Of a stretch of DNA of 64,000 nucleotides, positions 34,965 through 46,790 are shown piece by piece. Made by a program: the position numbers and the translations under genes. The notes beneath the pieces were generated by a model that searched no databases, was not told the DNA's origin, and worked only from the letters and a program-made list of their open reading frames with translations. This stretch comes from Wyeomyia smithii (taxonomy: Eukaryota > Arthropoda > Insecta > Diptera > Culicidae): NCBI RefSeq assembly GCF_029784165.1, contig NC_073694.1:159064995-159128994 (forward strand). The letters are read 5' to 3'. The first letter of the stretch is position 1; each line of letters starts with the position of its first letter.

Positions 34965-35676
34965 ATTATGACGGCCACACGCTTGTATGTGTTTCTGCAG
35001 GAGAACATACAGCCAAGCACCGCAATGCATGTGTTGGCAAGACTTCACTCGCTGCATTTGTATTGATGCAACGATCTGGTTCATTTTTGTCTCCCTTCAT
35101 CCACACATAATCAGAATCTCAACCGTCAACCTCAAATGTCCAATTAGAAACACTTTCGTTTCGTCCCCCAGTGTTTACTTGAAATGGAAATATGTAATAC
35201 TGTCTGACCAGAGTTGCCGAAGTTGCGAATATTGTTCTGGATGGGCACGAGTTTTGTATATTCAAACAGGTCCAAATGAGTTTCCATGAACCAATGATTA
35301 TGTGCTGTAAATAGCTAGCAAGAAAGCGAATGTTTTTATTTTTCTCTAACGCAGTTTACAGATCGTGATGTCATTTTAAGGCGCATTTCAAGTCTTTGAA
35401 ATCATCAACGTTTGCATACTCTATGACGGGGAAAATGTTGCTTGGCAGCTCTTGTCATATTTTTTCGCTACTCCGTATGCATACAACAAGTGAACTAATA
35501 CACGCCCACCGGATGAATTGGAGATTGGAAAAACTTGTAACATGTGCAACTTATGCGACGGTGTGTGATTTTTTTTGACTTGAGGTGGAAAGGGAGCATT
35601 TTTCGACAGGAAAAACGTTGCATGTGGTTGAAACGACCATTATTAGATAGTCGTACTCTCATAACACGTGCTAAAT

Positions 35677-36362
35677 ATATGACAGTATGTGTTGTTACTT
35701 GACTGGGGAAGAATTTTGTTTCTTTTTAAGTAATGGATTTGTTACCTAAAAGGTAATTTTGCGCTATTGCTTCTAAAGTAATAAGGAAAAGTTTTGCGTG
35801 TAGAAAGTACCAATAATTCTCAGAATCACCGACAAAGGATCTAGAATCGCATATAACTACAATGATTATGTATGATCTAAAATTTAGACTATAATCATAA
35901 AAAAAGAGAAATGAGATGAGTAGTTTTGGAAGACAAAAATGACCTCAAATATAAATCACTAATGAGGTGCATATAGATTCTAATCTCAGAAACCATGCAT
36001 GAAAAATGTAATCATGGATATAGTCTAAAATTGCTATAATAAAAGCTTTGGAAGAATTTGAAACTGCTGTAAGAAGAGATACAGATATGAATTCAGCTTA
36101 AAATGCAAAGTAGTCAAAATAGATTTGAAAGATCAAAAACTAAGATTAGAAACCCCACTAGAAGAAATTTATTGCAAACAAAGCTAAAAATTGCTTAAAA
36201 AACTTTTTAAGAGGAGAAATATCACATAATTAAAAGTACACACAAAATATTTACTTATTACTTCAAAAGCAATAACGAAAAATTTTCCTTTTTGTAACCA
36301 GTTTGTTACCATAAGAGCAGTGACATTCATCCTCAATCAAGTAACAGCACATACTGTCGTAT
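35677..36362. repeat. Fold-back element with ~125-bp arms
   Basis: The left arm 35677-35803 (GACAGTATGTGTTGTTACTT, GTTACC, TGCTTCTAAAGTAATAAG, TTTTGCGTGTAG) is matched in reverse complement by 36237-36362 (GACAGTATGTGCTGTTACTT, GTAACAAACTGG, TGCTTTTGAAGTAATAAG, TTTTGTGTGTAC). The ~430-bp centre is AT-rich and has no ORF. The arms are roughly 80% alike by eye, so it is an old non-autonomous element. Confidence 0.7.
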
Positions 36363-36699
36363 ACTTTGCTCATGTTACTAGTTTACCTCATCTCCAATTC
36401 ATTTACGAGCGTAAGTTTGTTCGTCGTATGGAACTGCAGTTCCGTATCTTTAGAATTGTTTTTCCCTAAACTTCATGTTTACCGTGAAGGAAAACGAATT
36501 TCGACCTGTCTGATAGAATGAAATTCGTACCAATCTAGAAATCCCATAGTTGATTTTTAAAGCCTTTTTAATCATTTTCGGCATTTTAACACTTTTTAAC
36601 ACTTTTGTTTCTAAGAAAGTAATAACATCTTCCTTAGAAGTAACGAAATTTTCTCCGTTTGTTTTGGGTGTATCTAATCTTAAATTGTTGAAATAAGCT

Positions 36700-37130
36700 C
36701 AAAAGGTTATGAAACCAAGGTCGAAATGAAGAACTTCAAACGGTAATTCTTTTGTAACCACATGATGCATTACAATAATCAATACGTCGTTGAGCTTGGG
36801 TTCAAGCTTCAGCTTGACGACCGCACATTCCGTAGTTGCTCCTCTGTGATCGATCTGAGCTAGTGAAGTTGCACATGGCAACTTGGGATTAGTTTACCAT
36901 CTTCAATGTATAACAATTCCGTAGCTTCCGCTTTGTATAGATCGATAACGGTGCCGGCCACGTTCTTACGGTCGTGAGGGTGAGGAAGAAAACTGTAGGC
37001 AAGGAGTTGTCACGGTCGTAGGTGTCAGAGACCGAGTTTACCTCTGCAATGGAAAGGAAGGGTTGCGTCACCGTGGTTAGTGACGGAATCGAACGATGTT
37101 GCGCGCGAAGTTAACACGAAAACCATTCAC
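36700..37130 (-). repeat. Copy 1 of an inverted, once-coding-looking repeat (partner at 61.3-61.7 kb)
   Basis: On the minus strand one frame reads DRKNVAGTVIDLYKAEATEL followed by LYIEDGKLIPSCHVQL before a stop. At 61325-61665 (plus) the matching frame reads DHKDVAGVVIDLYKAEATEL and LYIEEGKLIPSFHIRG. Both are preceded by AGAGGTAAACTCGGTCTC and followed by a TAGCTCAGATCGATCAC block, so similarity extends over about 330 bp. A short piece of the flank (GACGGAATCGA, GTTGCGCGCGAAG) recurs near 39650. The source protein was not recognised. Confidence 0.6.
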
Positions 37131-37374
37131 TGCTCGAAACTTACTAATGATTCAAGTATTTATCTATTACCATTCCCGAGTACCCTTAAAAAGGAACAAT
37201 CGCATTTCGGTAGACGTTACATTGCGTATTCATTAGATTAGTCTCGATATTCATCGAAGGAACGACACCTACTCCGATTTATGACACGTTTATATAAAAG
37301 CAACTGGTGGGCAATCTCCGGCTAAACGATGAAACTAAAAATGAGTTTTTTCTAATTCCTACGGCTGCAACGGA

Positions 37375-39620
37375 AAAAAACCTAAATTAATCCACCTAGC
37401 GGTCAGACCCAGCCTTTCTCATTCAAACTTATTATTTATGAAAATAGATTTACAAGAACGCTTCAATCCAATAAATGTATATTCACTCTTAAGGTTCTGA
37501 AAAATTGATGTTGTAATCTATACATATAAAAATGCAGTCCGGTCTGTCTGTCTGTCTGATCCATATAGGCTCGAAAACTACCGGACCGATCGGCGTGAAA
37601 ATTTGTATGTATGGGTTTTTGGTGCCGATAGAGGTTCCTATGATAGTTTGAGACCCCTCTTTCTTCTGGAAGAGAGGGGTCCCATACAAATGAAACACAA
37701 ATTTCTGCCCATCTCGAAAACTAATCAACTAAATGGAACCAAATTTGGCAGGTAAATGTTTTTAGTGGTAAAAAATATGTTCATAATGTTTTGACACCCC
37801 TCCTTCTTTTGGAAGGGAGGACTGCCATACAAATGAAACACAGATTTCTGCACATCCTGAGAACTAACCAACTGAATGGAACCAAATTTGGCAGGTGAAT
37901 ATTTTTAGAGGTAACAAATATGTGCATGATGGTTTGACACCCCTCCCTTTTCTATGAGGGAGAGGTCTCATACAAATGAAACACAATTTTCGCACAGCTC
38001 TAGAACCAATCAAGAAAATACAACCATTTTGAGTTGTTTAATGGCAACTTCTAGGAAACAGTCGAAAATAACCGAATAATACTCAATATGGATATCGAGA
38101 TGATGCATAGAAACCAAACATTGACCCTGGACACTATTTTGAATTTAAAGACGACCACTTTTAGTTTCTGGAAAACATCCAAAACAACCTAATACCTGTG
38201 TCAGATTGATGCCAGAAAATCTGCTGAAAATGACCGAATACCACCCAATATGAATATATTCAGAATTAAGGCGGTGTACAGAAGCCAAAAGTCGAGGATG
38301 TTGTCATTTCGATGAAACCAGTCATTTCAAACGATTTGTTATTTGACTTTGATCATATCATATGGCCGATTCTCCGTGCATTTGCAGACTTTAAACACAT
38401 CGCAAGGAATCAACGAATTTGGAACGTTCAAATAGTACGATACCGCATTTAAATTATATTGAGGTCACAAATATCGATCAAGCAGGTATCGTTTTAAATA
38501 GTCTTTGAATTTCTTTTCTTTCCATAACTTTTGAGCCACATATCAAATTGTTATGAAATTTGTTTTTTGTAAGTTTGAGAGATGACTCGTTCGTATGACA
38601 CTAGTTATGTTCAAATAAGTCATGTAATTTTTGAGATAATAGATTTTCGTTGTTTTACTAACAATTTAATAACGATTACTTAAGTTCGATTATAATCAAA
38701 TTAAATGGGAACGTATAGGGCAGCCAAACTTTGAAACCACGTGTTCAATCATAATTCATCAGTTAACGCTTAACTAGTCCGCTCGTCTGATAATAATGTT
38801 GATTGTGTAGTTTCTGAGATAATGAAGTTTCGTGATTTTCACATTTCGGTACATTACAGACGAAGTTACAGTTCGATTACAGTAAAATTCAATGGGGTGT
38901 TATGAGGCAGCTAGACTTATCAATTGACATTAATTTTGTGGGTTCAGCCATCTCTGAGAAAAGTGAGTGAGTCCAAGTAGTCTTCGGAATATGTTTCTTT
39001 TCAAAGCTGGATTTCACATTTTTAAACATAACAGTCAAAGTAATAGTCCGATTGCAAAACAAATCAATAGGGTCTTATGGGGCAACTAGACCTTCCATTT
39101 GACACTGATTTTATGAAAATCGGTTCAGCCATCTCTGAGAAACATGAGTGAGAATAAACTGTCTTTAGAACACGTTTTTTCCGTAACTTTTGAACCAAAA
39201 GTTCAATCTTTATAAAATTCAAAAGTTAAGAGTTTTCAAGGTAGCCCGTTCATTTAAAACCAATTTTGTTCAAATCGGTTGTGTGGTTTTAGAGATAATA
39301 ATGTTTCATGATTTTTACATTTTGATACATAACCTCTAAACTAAAAATCCGATTACAATAAAATTTAATAAGGTCTTATGGGACAACAAGACCTTTCATT
39401 TGCAATTAATTTCATAAAAATCGGTCCAGCCATCTCTGAGAAAAGTGAGTGAGAATAAAGATCTGCACATACACACACACATACACACACACACGTACAG
39501 AAAATGCTCAGCTCGTCGAGCTGAGTCGAGTCATATATGCCATTCGGCCCTTTGGAGCACTTCTATATCTTCGGTTTTGCAAGTGATTGCTATACCTTTC
39601 TAGGAGAAAGGCAAAAAGGT
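37375..39620 (+). repeat. Composite tandem-repeat element, copy A
   Basis: It starts near CCACCTAGCGGTCAGACCCA and ends with the short hairpin CCTTTCTAGGAGAAAGG (39595-39611), as does copy B at 53.96-56.6 kb. Three internal blocks are visible. First, ~150-bp units with CCATACAAATGAAACACA (37.55-38.0 kb). Second, about three degenerate ~125-bp units with TGGCAACTTCTAGGAAACAG (38.03-38.3 kb). Third, ~190-bp units with TCAGCCATCTCTGAGAAA (38.5-39.45 kb). A (CA)n tract and the palindrome CTCAGCTCGTCGAGCTGAG (39507-39525) come just before the terminal hairpin. No coding capacity. Confidence 0.8.
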
Positions 39621-40310
39621 TTGTGTTATCATGTTTCCGTGGTAATCGACGGAATCGACCAAAGTTGCGCGCGAAGCTCGCTCATTATGATAACGAACGA
39701 TGAATATCTTTACAATAATTAATAAGTCGTTGAATTGATAGAATGATGGACCGTTTTGTCACATTTCAGCAGCGAAAATTGATGAAAAGTTTTAAGGTCA
39801 TATCAGTGGCAAAAAATTGACAGAATCTTCCCTTCCCAATAGGTCAACTAATGTTAGCGTTCATGAGTTCATGACTATTTGATATTGATTTTGTGTATTT
39901 TTGGCGCGAGGGTCAGAAAACGCAAAAAGAAAATGATTTTCACTTCACCACAAAACCGCCTGCAATCTTTTCTTGAGTCGTGAAAAACTACAATGGTTTT
40001 AAATTAAGTTCATATTGGTCATCAAACGCTTGTAAAGACCAGCTTGAGTTCAGAATCGCAAAAAAAAGTGTTTCTTATGGCCAAAAAAAGGGGAACAAGA
40101 AAATAATTCAAAATTAAACTCAGTATCAGCAAAAAGAAATGATCCCAAATTTATCTGACTGGAAATACTCCTGAAGGCTAGAATCTGCAACAACAGCACG
40201 TGATTCAAAGGATGCACACTGTTTCCAAAGCTGCAAAAACGTGGTCTAAATTATTTTGACCTTGATTATAGAGGCGTAGTGCTTCAGGCAAAGTTCATCC
40301 ATAATTTATT
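39621..40310. other. Spacer, nothing recognised apart from a short repeat piece
   Basis: A fragment shared with the repeat at 37.1 and 61.3 kb lies near 39640-39735. The rest is AT-rich with no ORF. Confidence 0.3.
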
Positions 40311-41099
40311 CTCCATGTTATAAGAGTCGCAATTTTGTGATTAATCCATCTAAAATTGGGAAACTAATTTTCCTTTTTTTTCAATTTTGCATAGAAAAAT
40401 TCATTTTGTTCGGTAAACATGTAGCACATTTTATAAGAAATAATTTTATTAAAGACACCATACTTTTATTTGCCTGTTGAAATGGATTTTTGTAGAGTTT
40501 TATATAGATTGCCACTAAAAATCCATTTTTTAATATAACATTTAATAGTGATTTTCTAAAATTTTCTTCAGAGAACTTTTATGTTTTACTATAGTAAACA
40601 ACATTGGAAAGCAAAGCCTTGGTGCTATATTCCGATTCGGAACTCGACCTTCTGTTTATTTATACACAGACTTCGCAGCCAACTGTTGAGTGCACAGGAC
40701 AATTGCGGGGCTAGCACTACGACACTACGATCGGCACTAACAGTCTCTCCCGAGCCGAGACTCGAACTCACGAAACCTGGCTTGTTAGGCCAGCGTGGTA
40801 CCTTGAGACCGTCTGGGGGTTTGTAGGGATTTGTAGAACATTGAAAAATTTAAGTAAATCATCATAAAAAGTTATGTTACAAGAAAAAAAAATTATGGGG
40901 CATTATAAAGAAAACTTCATAATAGTTCATTGAAACAGGCAAAAAGAAATATGGTGCCTTCGATAAAGTTGTTTCTTATTAAATGAGCCACAACTTTGCC
41001 GAACAAATTGGATTTTTATATGCAAAAATGGAAATATAAAATTCATTTCTCACTTTCAGACAGATTAATCACAAAATTTCAACTGCTATAACATGGAGA
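40311..41099. repeat. Large fold-back element with ~180-bp arms
   Basis: The left arm (about 40311-40490: CTCCATGTTATAAGAG, TTTTGTGATTAATCCATCT, TTTTGCATAGAAAAATTCA, AAAGACACCATA) is matched in reverse complement by about 40925-41099 (CTCCATGTTATAGCAG, TTTTGTGATTAATCTGTCT, TTTTGCATATAAAAATCCA, AAGGCACCATA). A SINE is inserted between the arms. There is no ORF. Similarity is about 75-80% by eye, so it is old. Confidence 0.75.
40609..40817 (-). mobile_element. tRNA-derived SINE, copy 2 (reverse), inside a fold-back element
   Basis: The reverse complement aligns end to end with the SINE at 12457-12659: GGTACCACGCTGGCCTAACA, the B box GAGTTCGAGTCTCG, GCTAGCCCCGCAATTGTCCT, GAAGTCTGTGTATAAATAAA, and the end GCACCAAGGCTTTGCTT. 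It lies in the loop region between the two arms of the fold-back element. Confidence 0.87.
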
Positions 41100-41119
41100 T
41101 TACAAACAACTAAAACAAC

Positions 41120-43650
41120 TTTGCTGAAGACATTATGGCTTCAAAGTCAGTTTTTTTGAATAAAAAGTGTAGTGAAATTTCCGTTAGGAAAACCGAGATT
41201 ACGAAACCCGAGATTTACGAAAAATGTGTCATTCTTTTTTAACCGAGCACTCAGTGGTTTAAGTGTGTAGACTATTTTATGATCGATCCTTTGTTTTTAT
41301 CTAGTAAACGGGAAAGAGTATAGGTACTTTATTCTGTCACACTAGGTATTTTGTTTTACTCTCGCTTGTACTCCTTCGATTCAGTTGATAACGTGTGATG
41401 AATGACGCAATGGCGATTTGATAGGGTATATTTTTCATTGCACTGTATAGAAAACTATAGTAAACCATAAGAAATTTTCTTTTTGAAATATTTCTATTCC
41501 CAGGATCCGGGAATCTCGGAGCTTGCATTCCTTATTTGGGCGCTAAGGAGAATTCCAGATTTTTGCAGTCTTTAAATGAAAGGGAAAAAAAGCGGCATCT
41601 TGGACCCAACATATATTTTCTGCCCTTAAATATCCACAAAACCAAAAAGGAATTCGTTTGAAGAACCTGTCCGGTCCACATCAAAGTTCAAGCACTTCGG
41701 CACAGAGTGACTCTACCACAGTTGAAACAGAAAAGTATACTAATTTGGGTCAATCGGTTAAGTGGCGCAAGCTCAAATACTAAAAACATTCAGACCACAT
41801 TTGTGTCAAACAACCATTCGCAGGTTGAGGTTCTATCATTTCACTCTGCTACCGTAAATACCGTACACCTTTCCTGCTCCTCCCCTACCTTCTTTCACTG
41901 CACACACACAGCACATTTAATGTTAACCCCCCATCGCAGTGCAATAATGCAGTCCACAGTAGAGATGCTGCTCCAAGCCGATAGCTAAACCACAGCAAAC
42001 GGTCTGAAAATTAAATGACACCGGTTTGTGTCCGTTCACGTTTAGAGACTGGCATGGATTTCAATTGACGGGGTCGGAAAATTATTGCCATGACTATAAG
42101 TCCACTCTTGCGCCATATCTTGGCCAGATCACGAACGACGACAGCCATAAGCACACTCACACACAGCATTGCAAAACCCGGTGCCAGGAAGACCACATCG
42201 GAGCCCATTATGGTCGAGAAGTGGCTCACTCTTCGCAAATCCCGAAGTAGTCATGCTCGACGGAGACTCTGACGGGTGGCAGCTTGATTGCAGTGACGTA
42301 CTAACGAGACATTGTCGGAATCGGTCCTCGGTCATATTTTCGTTTCTCACGGGGTCCTCTCAGAAGCCATTCACCAGCAGTCGCGTGTTCTAACCAAACA
42401 AGCTATGAACGGAACACCGAATTACTTTTAGAAAACATAACACAAAGCTCGAACGAGAGCGCATTACTATGCAGCATATTGCATCTATTCGGCGGTGGAT
42501 CGCAGACCCTTACCTGCTTTGCCCGTTGGTCCGGGACCGTTTAATACGTTTTGTGTGTTCTAGCTCCCTATCTAATATAATTTGTTGCACCAGACCGATA
42601 TTCGATATGATCTTTAGCTGGTCGTTTAGATATCTTTCCGTGCCGCATATTGGTTTCTTTGAAGTGCTTTCCCCGTCAGCCGCAGGTCGTTTGAGCGCGT
42701 ATCCCGAAAAAATGTTGTTTATTCCGTTTCAACCGCCTTCTCTCGAGGTCGGTCTCGACCTCTCCAGTGCGGTACGATGCGAACGAACCGAGGCAGAAGC
42801 AAGTTTCATTCATGCTCGAGCATAAGCGCTTTCTATCACGTGAGCATGAAAGGCTACCCCGCCTGATCCTTCTCTCCGCATAGCCACTGACGAATTCGTG
42901 TTCGGCCTAGCCAAGAGGTGGCCACGAATAGAGGCAAAACAACAGCAACAGGTGGTTAAGAGATGAGCCGCGCTTTCCAGATGAGAACACAAAGTGGAAT
43001 GATTGTTTATTTTTTACAAGAATACACATTCAGGCTACGTGTGGCTAAAATACTTATTCTTTTCCCGACCCAAGCAGCAGACAAACTGTACGGTTGAACT
43101 CTGGAGTGGTGGTTCGTGGCCCTTGAACCTGACACACATGGAAGCGCCACCGAGAGCGCAGCGACGTCTTCCTCCGCGCGCGGTCGACCAACACAAAATT
43201 CTGCACACCCCCCTCTTCTTGGCTTTCTGCCACGGGAATGCTCACGGTATGGGAAGGTAATTATGATGATTGAGCAGAAAATGCGCCAGGTTGGGTTAAC
43301 AAGCAAAGTTTTAATCACTTACGTACCAACGCCGTCGTGGCAGGCTCTAGTGGGGGCTGTAGGAAGTTTCTCTTCTTCTCGAAGGAGAAATTGATTCCTT
43401 AACGTCTTCGCCGAATAAAGAAATCGGAACCGCTGCTCGTTGGAAGGAAGGGTGCAATAAATCCGTGACGGGCGTTGTAAGGTCACGCAAAGTCTCAATT
43501 TTGTTGTGAAACATTTTCCTACATAATGGCGACAGCGATTGTTTGTAACGGCTCGTTTCGTTTGTAGGCAATTGACAAACCACCCGAACGGTTCGTTTCT
43601 CTAGACGACCACCAAAATAAAGTTATTCACGTTTATGGAATGTTATGCGA
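41120..43650. other. Mostly single-copy region, less AT-rich from 41.6 kb, gene content unclear
   Basis: From about 41.6 to 43.5 kb no repeat partner was seen within the window and base composition is more balanced than in neighbours. Open frames of 60-118 residues occur on both strands, overlap one another and show no known domain, except a possible membrane-spanning small ORF at 42208-42011 (minus). Regulatory DNA of a long intron is one possibility. Confidence 0.35.
42011..42208 (-). CDS. Possible small ORF or exon with one membrane span
   Basis: From the ATG at 42208, 65 codons encode MGSDVVFLAPGFAMLCVSVL, continuing into a Val/Ala-rich helix, then a basic segment (RDLAKIWRKSG), a second hydrophobic stretch (LIVMAIIF) and a basic C-terminus (SKRERTQTGVI*). 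The pattern fits a small membrane protein or a last exon, but no homologue is recalled and no convincing splice acceptor was found. It may be a chance ORF. Confidence 0.2.
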   Translation of the reverse strand: MGSDVVFLAPGFAMLCVSVLMAVVVRDLAKIWRKSGLIVMAIIFRPRQLKSMPVSKRERTQTGVI

Positions 43651-44520
43651 AATTGATTGAGTTGTGATGAGTTCAGCTTGAAAGAGCTTGCAAATAAAAA
43701 TTGGTGCGTAAATAAGTCAGGGAAGCTGATTCGATACTGTTGTGATTTCAACCATACCATACCTTACAACTTTCTAATTTGTATTGGGTCCCAGGACATT
43801 GTGGCATTGCACAGTGGTCTAAACTCAAAAAATCATGATCGTTTTAGATTTGACTGTGAAATATTGGTTTTATGTAAAGTTAAAGTTTCATTCTTTGGTC
43901 GACGAGAAACTGCACAGAAATTCTCGAAACCGAACATTTTTTGAAACCAAATGTCATAGAGAAGCATAAAACTTCGATATCTAGTGTTGTCTCACATTTT
44001 TTTTGAATCGACTTTCTGGGAGAGTCTTATAGTTCAAAAACTTTCTGGCTTTTAGGGAGTCGTTTCGAAAAAATAGAGACTACACCAGATCTCGACATCG
44101 AGCTGAAATTTCGATCACGATTGAGCTGAAATTTCGCATGGGATTTTTTTTGCGAGATAACGAAGCTTTTGGGTCCTAACGATAAACCAAATTCGAAAAG
44201 TTGGTTTCCATTGGCACCCTACTGTTTATGTCATGCGATAAACAACAATTCGAGTATTGCTCTCGAATTGGCCATTGACTAAACTATGCAATGGTTTATT
44301 TCAACAGCACGTGCGTTGCACGGTAAGCGGTATCGATAATAATAGTGGGAAAACACTAAATCTTTTAAGTTGTTCTGTCTTACTCTCTTTATTCAATATT
44401 ATACCGTACTCATATCTCTACTACAACGCAACCGTTTTGCTAAATGATAGTCATTGATTTAGGTTACTCTCTCTTCAATTGACAAAATTAATGCTTTTAA
44501 TTTTTTTAATTTCTGGCTTT
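43651..44520. other. AT-rich intergenic DNA, nothing secure
   Basis: A short frame near 43785 reads LYWVPGHCGIAQ, like the RNase H signature of some LINEs, but nothing around it supports an element. The remainder shows no recognisable gene or repeat. Confidence 0.3.
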
Positions 44521-44524
44521 GGCA

Positions 44525-44735
44525 GAAAATTGGCCTCTGTGCATCATCCCGATTTGGGTAGTATAGATGTTGGGTAGTGTATAGTCATTTTAAACTGTTT
44601 CTGGACAACCATCATTGTAAATTTCAAAATCGCGCTTGGATCCGGATTCTGGTTCCGAAAATAACCGTATTGGGTATTTGGTGGTGTTTCGCCATTTTTG
44701 GCCGTTTTCCACCAGCCGGAAGAAACCATCATTTA
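44525..44735 (-). repeat. Isolated piece of the ~125-bp tandem-repeat family
   Basis: Read on the minus strand it contains CCGGCTGGTGGAAAACGGCC, AAAATGGCGAAACACCACC and CCAATACGGTTATTTTCGGA. These match the order of blocks in the units at 54.5-55.7 kb (GGTTTCTGGAAAACAGCC, ATGGCCGATTTCCACCCAA, ATCTCCGGAACCAGAA). Fewer than two units are present. Confidence 0.6.
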
Positions 44736-44737
44736 AA

Positions 44738-45052
44738 ATACACAGTAAAAAAAATTACATTTCTTTAAATACACATAAATGGAGCATTGAAAACCATGTA
44801 ATATTCCGTGTGGCATTATATTCACATGCAATGTAAATGAATATATTGTTGATTTGCATGCATATTTATATTCAAAGCTTTAAGTTTATATCACTTAACG
44901 TACAAATTTATATGGTTTTAAACGATTTGGTATTGTGCATTATTTACGGTGTGAAATTATATATGTTTTCACTTTATGTGTTAGAAACCGTTATGTGCTT
45001 TCATTTGTATTAGTTGTAAATTTCATTTTTTGGTACTGTGTACATCTGAGGT
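44738..45052. repeat. MITE-like element with ~25-bp inverted ends
   Basis: ACACAGTAAAAAAAATTACA at the left is matched in reverse by TGTAAATTTCATTTTTTGGT then ACTGTGTA at the right, giving TACACAGTA..AAAAA.T-A-ATTT ends. The interior repeats ACACATAAA/TTTATGTGT and ATATTTATAT-type words. No target duplication was confirmed. Confidence 0.45.
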
Positions 45053-45139
45053 AGATTTTTGAAAATACTAGCTGCTATTTCACTTTAAAAACAATAAGCT
45101 GCGCATTCACTCAGTGTTGTAAGATTCACAATTTTCCGG

Positions 45140-45865
45140 CATAATTGTAGATAATAATTTTGTCCATTTAAGAAAATTGTACACTGTGAAAAAAGTTTTG
45201 AAAAATAAAAAAAATAAAAAAGATTTTATCTTTTTTATTTCGTGTTCTCCAGGTTCAAATAACTATCAACAGCTAACATTGTATAAGTTTCGTACAAGTA
45301 AAATCAGACTTTCAAAAAAGTTGTGCTTCGACTATTCATGGTAAATATTTTTGGAATTCCAAGGGAAACACGGCTTTTTCAGTCTCGACGGTGGATCAAA
45401 ACGCTACTATGTTCTATGTCCGACGTTCCGGCCTTGGGACTTGGCCTTCCTCAGGGGATATAAAGTTGTACCGTTTTTTGTTCAGCGTACGGTACAACTT
45501 TATATCCCCTGAGGAAGCCAAGCCCCAAGGCCGAAACGTCAGACATAAAACATAGTAGCGTTTTGATTCACCGTTAAGACTGGAAAACCGTATTTCCCTT
45601 GGAATTTCATGTTAGAGTCGTCTTTGAATTTGAATATTTTTGAAGCCAAAACTGCTTTCTTTCTCGGTTTAGTGTTTTTGGCATAATTGTAGATCAAAAT
45701 TTTGTCCATCCACAAAAATTTACACTGTAAAAAAATTGAAAAAATATTTTATTTTGAGAAATTTTATTTTTTTCAAGATCAAACAACTTTCAATGTTTAC
45801 CAAACATCATGTAGTTTTTGTAAATAAAATCAGATTTTTTAAAAGGTTGTGTTTTGGGATTTATT
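45140..45865. repeat. Palindrome with hammerhead-like cores, flanked by ~190-bp direct repeats (possible Penelope-like terminal repeat)
   Basis: Arms 45352-45473 and 45487-45609 are inverted copies (TTCCAAGGGAAACACGG versus CCGTATTTCCCTTGGAA; GGTACAACTTTATATCCCCT in both). Each contains CTGAGGA, a GGCC-type stem and G(A/G)AACGTC. Direct repeats flank the palindrome: CATAATTGTAGATAATAATT (about 45140) and CATAATTGTAGATCAAAATT (about 45683), each running about 190 bp to AAAATCAGA. A third, weaker copy lies near 45.95-46.12 kb. Penelope-like elements often carry such ribozymes in terminal repeats; no RT or GIY-YIG ORF is present here. Confidence 0.6.
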
Positions 45866-46790
45866 TATTTTATAATAATATATTATTATATATTATATAT
45901 TATTTTATAATAATATATTTTTTAAATTGCTTCTGTATACGGTGTGTTTTTTAAGGAGAAATTTACTGTCAATAATTTTACCAAAGACATCATTCGAATC
46001 AAACAAACTATTCTGGTTCCAAATATTTTTTAGGAAATATTACTTTTTTTCTCATCGAAATTCACGATCAGACAACCATTCATGTTTAGCTAACCTTTCG
46101 TGGTTTTTTATTCAATTGTTTTAAAGATGAGCTTTAAAAATAAAAGCGTTTCCCCTGCTCTCACCCTACTTTCGCACGTGCTTATTATTCTAAGTCTGAC
46201 TGCTTATTATTCTAAGTCTGACCTGTGTATAGGATCTGTGCAAAGTTTCAGTCGAAAAAAAATTACAATTAAAAAAAATAAAATTGGGACATTTTCTATG
46301 AAACTGCTCTATTTTCGAATGTTTTTTAGAATTTTTAACATATTTTGTTTGTGACATTGATTAGAAATAGAATATGTGGAATCAATGTCGAAAACGTTGA
46401 AAAGCAATCTTTTTACTCTCTCCTGTTTTTGTACTGAAAATATGTGAATGGGACAATTTAAAATAAGAATGTATCTTAACGGTCACTTTTTATTGTATAT
46501 TTCAACTGTTTCTGGAATTGCGAATACAGCAAAGATAGGGCATTTCTGTCGAAAGTTATTTGAAGTTAAGCAAAAAGAAATTCCGCAGGGATTATAAGGT
46601 GTTAGAATGTTATTGTTTCTCTGTAAATCCAGTTTTTGTTTACAATTAAGATTCGGAAAACTAACCACATTTACATATATGAAAACTAATCAAAATTACA
46701 AACGAAAAACATAGAATAGTAACTTGGACTAGTCCATTGCGATTACGAAACTATTTTCACTAAACAAACCATCGCATGTTTTGGATAAAA
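45866..46790. other. Very AT-rich intergenic DNA
   Basis: It begins with a (TAT/ATA)-rich tract at 45870-45920 and contains a diverged third copy of the direct repeat flanking the palindrome. A duplicated TATTATTCTAAGTCTGAC lies near 46182-46222. No coding sequence was recognised. Confidence 0.4.

Noticed and set aside
42469..42825. 118-codon plus-strand ORF
   Set aside because: No recognisable domain, signal or homologue, and no splice or promoter evidence; a chance ORF in balanced-composition DNA cannot be excluded.
43783..43820. LYWVPGHCGIAQ, resembling the RNase H signature of LINEs
   Set aside because: Only about 12 residues match and no flanking RNase H or RT motifs were seen; too short to call.
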